Source: Ridgeia piscesae (lineage: Eukaryota; Annelida; Polychaeta; Sabellida; Siboglinidae). From it: a stretch of DNA of 64,000 bases. The notes under the pieces were generated by a model that was given only the letters and a program-made list of their open reading frames with translations, did no database searches and was not told where the DNA came from. Where the stretch lies: NCBI GenBank assembly GCA_025642075.2, contig JAODUO010000627.1:136501-200500 (forward strand), given 5' to 3'. This document shows positions 55,621 to 64,000 of the stretch, one piece after another (positions within the stretch are counted from its first letter, which is position 1; each line of letters begins with the position of its first letter). The position numbers and the translations under genes are program-made.

Positions 55621-55981
55621 CCATCTCCGAAATCTCCAATATAAAATTATTATTATTATGTAATAATCTCCAGCGAAAAACGTTAATCCTGGTGGCGCTA
55701 CCTGACGGTATATATTTTTTTACCGGAAGTTTTCTGTAGGAAGGTATTTAATCTGATGCTGACTTATAGTTCACGATTTTACTGTGTTTTAGATCATCTA
55801 TTTGGATATTGAGCTCCTAGTGCAGCTGCAATAAGCAATCCCGGGTATGTGTGTATTGTTGTAATAACGTTGTCGTCTGTGAATTTGTGTGTTCGCTAAT
55901 TAGCGCCACTTTGTTCCACGTGCGCTCGCGTCGTTTATTAGTATTAGTATTACTCTATCTGTATATAATTAAGTATGTTTG

Positions 55982-55985
<4 letters not shown>

Positions 55986-56057
<72 letters not shown>

Positions 56058-56061
56058 CATT

Positions 56062-56099
<38 letters not shown>
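55986..56099. repeat. (TA)n microsatellite, interrupted
   Basis: Two TA tracts separated by a short TACATTTGTA centre, about 114 bp in all. Confidence 0.95.
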
Positions 56100-56102
<3 letters not shown>

Positions 56103-56397
56103 CCAGATCGGCAGATGATAAGTAGAAGCAAGACGGCTAAACCAAGGGCAAAAATCTGCTATTTTTCAAAGGTGTCAAAGCAAAGCCAAAGGACAGTTGA
56201 AGTGAGACAGATTGGAAGAAAATATGAAGTTTTAAACAAAGTTAAATTAATTTATTTTCAGTTTCTGTCTGTAGATGTAAACATATTATTCTTATTGTAT
56301 AATATGTCATAAATAAAGTCTGTTGACTGTGAATTTATGTCATTAAGCCCGCTTAAACATGATCATTTGTGTATCAGAAAAAATAGCTCATCCACTT

Positions 56398-57985
56398 TTC
56401 ATGACATCAGTGGACTAACTGACACTGACACATCAGGGGACTAACTGACACTGACACATCAGGGGACTAACTGACACTGACACATCATGGGACTAACTGA
56501 CACCGACACGTCAGGGGACACATTAGGGGACTAACTGACACTGACACCTGGGATTAACTGACACTGACACATCAGGGGACTAACTGACACTGACACCTGG
56601 GATTAACTGACACTGACACATCAGGGGACTAACTGACACTGACACCTGGGATTAACTGACACTGACACATCAGGGGACTAACTGACACTGACACCTGGGA
56701 TTAACTGACACCGACACGTCAGGGGACTAACTGACACCGATACATTAACAACTAACTGACACTGACACATCAGGGGACTAACTGACGCTGACACATCAGG
56801 GGACTAACTGACGCTGACACATCAGGGGACTAACTGACACTGACACATCAGTGGACTAACTGATGCTGACACATCAGTGGACTAACTGACGCTGACACAC
56901 CAGGGGACTGACACTGACACATCAGGGGACTAACTGACACTGACACATCAGGGGAAACTAACTGACACTGACACATCAGGGGACCAACTGACACTGACAC
57001 ATCAGGGGACTAACTGACACTGTCACCTGGGATTAACTGACACCGACACATCAGGGGACTAACTGACACTGACACTGACACCTGGGATTAACTGACACCG
57101 ACACGTCAGGGGACTAACTGACACCGATACATTAGGGGACTAACTGACACTGACACATCAGGGGACTAACTGACGCTGACACATCAGGGGACTAACTGAC
57201 AGCTGACACATCAGTGGGACTAACTGACACTGACACATCAGGGGACTAACTGATGCTGACACATCAGGGGACTAACTGACACTGACACATCAGGGGACTA
57301 ACTGACGCTGACACATCAGGGGACTAACTGACGCTGACACATCAGGGGACTAACTGACACTGACACATCAGGGGACTAACTGACACTGACACACCAGGGG
57401 ACTAACTGACGCTGACACATCAGGGGACTAACTGACACTGACACATCAGGGGACTAACTGACACTGACACATCAGGGGACTAACTGACACTGACACATCA
57501 GGGGACTAACTGACGCTGACACACCAGGGGACTAACTGACACACCAGGGGACTGACACTGACACATCAGGGGACTAACTGACACTGACACATCAGGGGAC
57601 TAACTGACGCTGACACATCAGGGGACTAACTGACGCTGACACATCAGGGGACTAACTGACACTGACACATCAGGGGACTAACTGACACTGACACATCAGG
57701 GGACTAACTGACGCTGACACACCAGGGGACTAACTGACACTGACACATCAGGGGACTAACTGACACTGACACATCAGGGGACTAACTGACGCTGACACAT
57801 CAGGGGACTAACTGACACTGACACATCAGGGGACTAACTGACACGACACATCAGGGGACTAACTGACACCGACACATCAGGGGACTAACTGACACCGACA
57901 CATCAGGGGACTAACTGACACCGACACGTCAGGGGACTAACTGACACCGACACGTCAGGGGACTAACTGCACACGTCAGGGGACT
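56398..57985. repeat. 26-bp minisatellite, about 61 copies
   Basis: The unit reads GGGGACTAAC + TGACACTGAC + ACATCA, with variants CTGACGCTGAC, CACCGACACG and a shortened CACCTGGGATTAAC form enriched at the left end and around 57030-57100. It lies immediately upstream of the MCMDC2 start region. Confidence 0.95.
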
Positions 57986-58259
57986 AACTGACACTGAATT
58001 AACATGGCAAGCCACTGTATGGTTAATGTTTCAGACTTTACCGGAAATGGCAGTTGCAGAATTTAAATTTGATATCACTATATGGTGATATACAATACGA
58101 AACTACACATTTGCAATTTCCTGTAAGCTACAGCTGGAGACAACCAGCCGACAGCTCACACCAATTGAACATTTTACAGGTTTACATGTTCACACACTTA
58201 TCAAATTTCCAGAGTTGTACCCTTGAACGAGAAACACAAACAGCCAGTTCTGTCGAGAG

Positions 58260-60877
58260 ATGAATGAAGAAGATCGTTTGGAACTACTGAAAGTGGCACT
58301 GGAATATATTGACCAGACGGGCACCTTCTTCACAATCCAAGAAATGTGCCGACAGTACCAATGTCAACAACTGCAGGTTACAATAACCTTTCCAGTTGTA
58401 CCCTCGGCCACTCCCTGTACCCTCGGCCACTCCCCATACACTTGGCCACTCCCCATACCCATGGCCACTCCCCGTACCCTCGGCCACTCCCCGTACCCTC
58501 GGCCACTCCCCCTACCCTCGGCCACTCCCCTACCCTTGGCCACTCCCCATACCCTCACCCACCCCCCTACCATCGGCCACTCCCCGTACCCTCGGCCACA
58601 CCCCATACCCTCAGCCACTCCCCGTACCCTCGGCCTCCCCCTGTACCCTTGGCCACTCCCTGTACCCTCGGCCACTCCCTATACCCTCGGCCACTCCCCG
58701 TACCCTCAGCCACTCCCCGTACCCTCGGCCACTCCCCGTACCCTCGGCCATTCCCCGTACCCTCGGCCACTCCCCGTACCCTCGGCCATTCACCGTACCC
58801 TCGGCCACTCCCCGTACCCTTGGCCACCCCCCATACCATCGGCCACTCCCCGTATCCTTGGCCACACCCCATACCCTCAGCCACTCCCCGTACCCTCGGC
58901 CACTCCCTGTACCCTCGGCCTCCCCCTGTACCCTCGGCCACTCCCTGTACCCTCGGCCACTCCCTGTACCCTTGGCCATTCCCTGTACCCTAGGCCACTC
59001 CCTGTACCCTCGGCCACTCCCTGTACCCTAGGCCACTCACTGTACCCTCGGCCACTCCCTGTACCCTAGGCCACTCCCTGTACCCTAGGCCATTCCCTGT
59101 ACCCTCGGCCACTCCCTGTACCTGTAGTAATAATTGTATTACTCAGCTGGAAATGGCTGAGTCATTTTCTGTTATGATAACAGTAATTTATTTGTGTATT
59201 TCAGCAATTTTGTGTGATTGCATATCTAGTTGAAGAGCAATTATCTAAGTCATTTCACCACTAGCTGTTCACAATTTGGATACATCTATGTATCTAAGTA
59301 AGTTAGCAGGCTGCACATCTACTACATGTATTAGGAATGTTGTGTTTAAGGTGATGTCAAGATTTCTTTGTCTTGCAGGATAGAGTATTTTATTTCAAGG
59401 TTCCTATTGAACCAGTGGATTTGCTAGATCTTGATGGTATGTAATTTCCTCCGCTGTTTGTTTATGTGATCACACACTTATACACCAGTACATATGCATG
59501 CCTAGATAGTAGATGAAGTGTGTAATATCCCATATAGTATGTTGGACTAATTAAGAACTGCTCCCAGTAAAGGGTAAAGTGTAATACATGTGGAGGTGGC
59601 TATTTGTTACCCCTCGACCTACAAATGCATGTAAAATGCCTGATGTCAATCTTGTCAAAAGTACCTTCAATCTAACTGAATCTAATCACGTATAATCTAA
59701 CTTATCCCTAAACCTAATACTAACCCTAAAACTAACCCTAAACTAATAATAATAATAAGTAATAAATAATAACACTAAAACTAACCCTAAACTAATAATA
59801 ATTGATATATAACAGTATCTTGTCTATGCCATATCTCAACCAATAAAACCATTCAAATTCACATTACACTTTACAGAAATATAGGCATTACCTTAAAGTT
59901 AAAAAATAGAGATGTAGTTGTAAAATAAATTGACCAATATAAATTGTTCAGTATAAATACATAATATTACCTGGTACACTTAATAATGCTAAAATACTCA
60001 TACTGATAAGAGTTAATTATATTACACATTAAGTATAAATAAATAATAAAATAGCTGATAAATAGCAGTGAAAATGTTTATTTGCAAGTGGTGTCAGTAA
60101 TGACTAAGTTTAATAACATCATAGCTTTATGTAGAGACCCGTTCACCCATCATTTGGACGGGTAAACAAGAATATGGACTAGTAGAAATATGGGTGGACT
60201 GTTAAAAAAATGAAGGACCAAAAAAAGGTCTTCCAAAACCATAGATATTGTTAGTTATCCCTTGAAAGTGAGTGAAAATGGTGTCACATGTGTGTTTGTA
60301 GTCCATTTCAGGTCATCAGACACATTTAAAAGTTTGTAAACTGGCTTAACAGTTAACATCCATGTGTCCACCAATTTAACATGTGACTGGCAATAATTTT
60401 ATCATGCATAAAGCCCTGAATAACATGTACATAACCTACCGGTAGATATTTTATATCATTTTAAATGCTATGTCCAAATTTGCCTTCATGGTAGGCAGAA
60501 ATCAAACCAACAACTACTAGTAAGTGTGTAACAATGTAGACATGTACATGTTATACAGTGTAGAACTTTACATTAAGATAAGTATGCACTATTAAGTAGG
60601 TCAATAATTTAGTTTATAATTGCATATACCCTGTGTTATATAAGAGATTTATTATTGCATCATCTCGTTTTCAAATAAGAATCGGGCAAAATGCAGACAT
60701 TGCATCAACATACGTTCACAAAAATCTGCTCTATGATTTATAAAAAAGTCAGTCAATTAGCTGTGTAATTTGCTGGTGTCATGTTCATTTAACTTTATGT
60801 ATTCTGTTCCTTATCTAGCTGTCCTTGGTAATTTGGTTTTGAATCGGCCGACAGCGGCAAGCAAGGTCTTTCAGGAG
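58260..60877 (+). CDS. MCMDC2: MCMDC2, first three coding exons (3' partial)
   Basis: MCM-domain-containing protein 2, a meiotic homologous-recombination factor related to MCM helicases. Exons: 58260-58376 (MNEEDRLELLKVALEYIDQT...), 59379-59436 (DRVFYFKVPIEPVDLLDL) and 60819-60877 (VLGNLVLNRPTASKVFQE). The borders are GT-AG with phases 0, 1, 0. The sequence parallels human MCMDC2: EAALIYLDRSGG, YRFKILINPSDVVELD, LGNHILHQPLKAAEVFQ. The MCM core would lie beyond 64000. Intron 1 begins with an 18-bp minisatellite 20 nt after the donor; intron 2 carries a hAT-like MITE. A TTTCAG at 58028-58033 may be a 5' UTR acceptor. Confidence 0.8.
58396..59122. repeat. 18-bp minisatellite, about 40 copies (MCMDC2 intron 1)
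   Basis: The unit is CCGTACCCTCGGCCACTC or CTGTACCCTCGGCCACTC, starting about 20 nt downstream of the exon 1 donor. The unit length is divisible by three, so all plus frames and several minus frames are open over 200 codons. It is a repeat artefact, but the MCMDC2 frame also reads through the donor into the array. Confidence 0.95.
60120..60418 (+). mobile_element. hAT-like MITE, copy D (MCMDC2 intron 2)
   Basis: A 299-bp element beginning CATAGCTTTATG and ending CATAAAGCCCTG, with perfect 8-bp target duplications AATAACAT at 60112-60119 and 60419-60426. Confidence 0.9.
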
Positions 60878-60999
60878 GTGCGTAGCAGACCTATTTTACC
60901 ATTTGAAGGAAGCATATATTATGTCTCCTGGTCATAGTCAGCCTTGTGTGATTAATTAAATATTCTGGTCAAATCTGGGGTGATGAAAGTTTGTATTAA

Positions 61000-61100
61000 C
61001 AAGATTTAAGGATTTAATCAGATTGCCACCTCTAGATGGCAGGTGTGGGCAAGGACGCCCTTTGGGTTATTGGGAAGTGTTTCCTGCCCTTCTGAAGTAT
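61000..61100 (-). mobile_element. CR1-like LINE 3' tail fragment
   Basis: The reverse complement contains CAGAAGGGCAGG, ACCTGCCATCTAGAG, GGTGGCAATC and a terminal AAATCTTG repeat, matching the tail at 19370-19490. Confidence 0.75.
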
Positions 61101-61119
61101 ATGTAGATTAGACCACTTT

Positions 61120-61395
61120 GGCCTGGGGTGCAGTGGTCTAGTAATTAGGGTGCTGCCCTGTCATTCAGAGGGTTGAGGGTTCAACCCCGGGTGTCGCCAG
61201 GGGGCGTACTGGTCCTGGGACAGGTACAGCTGCTGTGTTAAACCTTGGGCAGTTTCATTTGCCTTGTGGTTCATGTGTCTTGGAAGAGACCATATTAGCT
61301 GGTAGTCCTTTTTACCTGGCCTGTAGCAGGGGAAGCAAAAGATCCCATGCAGGGAAATGGGAAACACCTACCCGCGGCGGAGTCACTCATTGGTT
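61120..61395 (+). mobile_element. tRNA-derived SINE
   Basis: The tRNA-like head has an A-box-like TGGTCTAGTAATTAGG (61134-61149) and a perfect B box GGTTCAACCCC (61178-61188), then a body of about 200 bp. It lies in the MCMDC2 intron, directly after the CR1-like tail. It is a different family from the SINE at 12478. Confidence 0.7.
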
Positions 61396-61484
61396 GGTTT
61401 ATTTTAAATAAAAATGTCAACTTAAATCCTTGTACATACGTGATTGCATTTGAAATCACAAACATGTCATCACGTATTTAACAT

Positions 61485-64000
61485 AACATGAACTTTACTA
61501 CAACATGAACTTGGCCACAGTGTGAACTTGGCAACAGTGTGAACTTGGCCACAGCGTGAACTTGGCCACAGTGTGAACTTTGTCACTGTGTGAACTTGGC
61601 CACACTGTGAACTTGGCCACTGTGTGAACTTGGCCACTGTGTGAACTTGGCCACTGTGTGAACTTGGCCACAGTGTGAACTTGGCAACAGTGTGAACTTG
61701 GCCACAGCGTGAACTTGGCCACTGTGTGAACTTGGCCACAGTGTGAACTTGGCAACAGTGTGAACTTGGCCACTGTGTGAACTTGGCCACAGTGTGAACT
61801 TGGCCACAGCGTGAACTTGGCCACAGTGTGAACTTGGCCACAGTGTGAACTTGGCAACAGTGTGAACTTGGCCACTGTGTGAACTTGGCCACAGTGTGAA
61901 CTTGGCAACAGTGTGAACTTGGCCACAGTGTGAACTTGGCCACAGTGTGAACTTGGCCACAGTGTGAACTTGGCAACAGTGTGAACTTGGCCACTGTGTG
62001 AACTTGGCCACAGTGTGAACTTGGCAACAGTGTGAACTTGGCCACAGTGTGAACTTGGCCACAGTGTGAACTTGGCCACAGCGTGAACTTGGCCACTGTG
62101 TGAACTTGGCCACAGTGTGAACTTGGCCACTGTGTGAACTTGGCCACAGTGTGAACTTGGCAACAGCGTGAACTTGGCCACTGTGTGAACTTGGCCACAG
62201 CGTGAACTTGGCCACTGTGTGAACTTGGCCACTGTGTGAACTTGGCAACAGTGTGAACTTGGCAACAGTGTGAACTTGGCCACAGCGTGAACTTGGCCAC
62301 TGTGTGAACTTGGCCACAGTGTGAACTTGGCCACAGTGTGAACTTGGCCACAGCGTGAACTTGGCCACTGTGTGAACTTGGCCACAGTGTGAACTTGGCA
62401 ACAGTGTGAACTTGGCCACAGCGTGAACTTGGCCACTGTGTGAACTTGGCCACAGTGTGAACTTGGCCACTGTGTGAACTTGGCAACTGTGTGAACTTGG
62501 CCACAGTATGAACTTGGCCACTGTGTGAACTTGGCAACTGTGTGAACTTGGCAACAGTGTGAACTTGGCCACAGTATGAACTTGGCCACAGTGTGAACTT
62601 GGCCACAGTGTGAACTTGGCCACTGTGTGAACTTGGCAACTGTGTGAACTTGGCAACAGTGTGAACTTGGCAACAGTGTGAACTTGGCCACTGTGTGAAC
62701 TTGGCCACTGTGTGAACTTGGCCACAGTGTGAACTTGGCAACAGTGTGAACTTGGCCACAGTGTGAACTTGGCCACAGTGTGAACTTGGCCACTGTGTGA
62801 ACTTGGCAACTGTGTGAACTTGGCAACAGTGTGAACTTGGCAACAGTGTGAACTTGGCAACAGTGTGAACTTGGCCACTGTGTGAACTTGGCCACAGTGT
62901 GAACTTGGCAACAGTGTGAACTTGGCCACTGTGTGAACTTGGCAACAGTGTGAACTTGGCAACAGTGTGAACTTGGCAACAGTGTGAACTTGGCAACAGT
63001 GTGAACTTGGCAACAGTGTGAACTTGGCAACAGTGTGAACTTGGCCACTGTGTGAACTTGGCCACTGTGTGAACTTGGCAACAGTGTGAACTTGGCAACA
63101 GTGTGAACTTGGCAACAGTGTGAACTTGGCCACTGTGTGAACTTGGCCACAGTGTGAACTTGGCAACAGTGTGAACTTGGCCACAGTGTGAACTTGGCCA
63201 CAGTGTGAACTTGGCAACAGTGTGAACTTGGCAACAGTGTGAACTTGGCAACAGTGTGAACTTGGCCACAGTGTGAACTTGGCCACTGTGTGAACTTGGC
63301 AACAGTGTGAACTTGGCAACAGTGTGAACTTGGCAACAGTGTGAACTTGGCCACAGTGTGAACTTGGCCACTGTGTGAACTTGGCAACAGTGTGAACTTG
63401 GCAACAGTGTGAACTTGGCCACAGTGTGAACTTGGCCACAGTGTGAACTTGGCCACAGTATGAACTTGGCCACTGTGTGAACTTGGCCACTGTGTGAACT
63501 TGGCAACAGTGTGAACTTGGCCACAGCGTGAACTTGGCCACAGTATGAACTTGGCAACAGTGTGAACTTGGCCACAGTGTGAACTTGGCCACTGTGTGAA
63601 CTTGGCAACAGTGTGAACTTGGCCACAGCGTGAACTTGGCCACAGTATGAACTTGGCCACTGTGTGAACTTGGCCACTGTGTGAACTTGGCAACAGTGTG
63701 AACTTGGCAACAGTGTGAACTTGGCCACAGTATGAACTTGGCCACAGTATGAACTTGGCCACTGTGTGAACTTGGCCACAGCGTGAACTTGGCCACAGTG
63801 TGAACTTGGCCACTGTGTGAACTTGGCCACTGTGTGAACTTGGCCACTGTGTGAACTTGGCCACTGTGTGAACTTGGCAACAGTGTGAACTTGGCCACTG
63901 TGTGAACTTGGCCACAGTGTGAACTTTGTCACTGTGTGAACTTGGCCACAGTGTGAACTTGGCCACTGTGTGAACTTGGCAACAGTGTGAACTTTGTCAC
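61485..64000. repeat. 17-bp minisatellite, about 148 copies, running off the window
   Basis: The unit reads GTGAACTTGGCCACAGT, with recurrent variants at few positions: CCACAG, CAACAG, CCACTG, CAACTG, plus GCGTG and GTATG forms. The minus strand has no stop in any frame because the 17-mer has none in any of its three phases. The three overlapping ~800-codon frames are therefore artefacts. Confidence 0.97.

Noticed and set aside
59695..59800. Telomere-like CTAACCCTAA motifs
   Set aside because: Only a handful of irregular copies in AT-rich sequence; not an interstitial telomere array.
61470..63966. Three overlapping minus-strand frames of about 800 codons (KFTLWPSSH-type repeats)
   Set aside because: They follow from a 17-bp unit without stops in any frame; all three frames encode the same rotating peptide.

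Overview
This is nuclear DNA of an animal. It contains spliced genes with GT-AG introns, non-LTR retrotransposons (CR1/L2-like and RTE-like), DNA transposons, tRNA-derived SINEs, and many minisatellites and (TA)n tracts. The gene content and repeat style suggest a marine invertebrate, probably a lophotrochozoan such as a mollusc; that placement is inference. No bacterial operon, CRISPR array or virus was seen.

Layout, left to right. (1) 1-6978, minus strand: five coding exons of VPS37A (ESCRT-I); the 3' end lies beyond the left edge. Its introns hold an 18-bp minisatellite, a hAT-like MITE and a LINE remnant. (2) 6979-8859: a divergent promoter region with a CACGTG/TGACGTCA composite. (3) 8860-16835, plus strand: a complete six-exon CNOT7/8 (CAF1/POP2 deadenylase) gene with all catalytic residues. 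Intron 1 carries a MITE and a 1.6-kb foldback element. Intron 5 begins as a roughly 60-copy, 27-bp minisatellite in which nearly every unit repeats the 5' splice donor. (4) 18075-18734, minus: a TMEM223-like mitochondrial membrane protein, convergent with CNOT7. (5) 19-29.5 kb: a transposon-rich block with a CR1-like 3' end, a Tigger/pogo deletion derivative, and a CR1/L2-like LINE split by a 3104-bp DNA transposon with perfect 33-bp TIRs and 7-bp target duplications. (6) 30.6-33.7 kb, plus: a broken SRD5A3 (polyprenol reductase) homologue. (7) 34.9-42.9 kb, minus: an intact eight-exon secreted beta-lactamase-like serine hydrolase gene. (8) 43-56 kb: retroelement debris, a trypsin-like exon, a 30-bp minisatellite with higher-order structure, a (TCTG)n tract, an RTE-type LINE with a nested CR1-like tail, and a decayed ORF with two in-frame TAG stops. 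(9) 56.4-64 kb, plus: the first three coding exons of MCMDC2 among three large minisatellites (26, 18 and 17 bp), the last running off the window.

The most notable signals are the splice-donor minisatellite in CNOT7, a second donor-adjacent minisatellite in MCMDC2, the VPS37A-CNOT7 head-to-head pair that matches the human arrangement, and the nested TIR transposon. Exon structures were assigned by eye from splice signals, reading phase and recalled family sequences; no alignment program was run.
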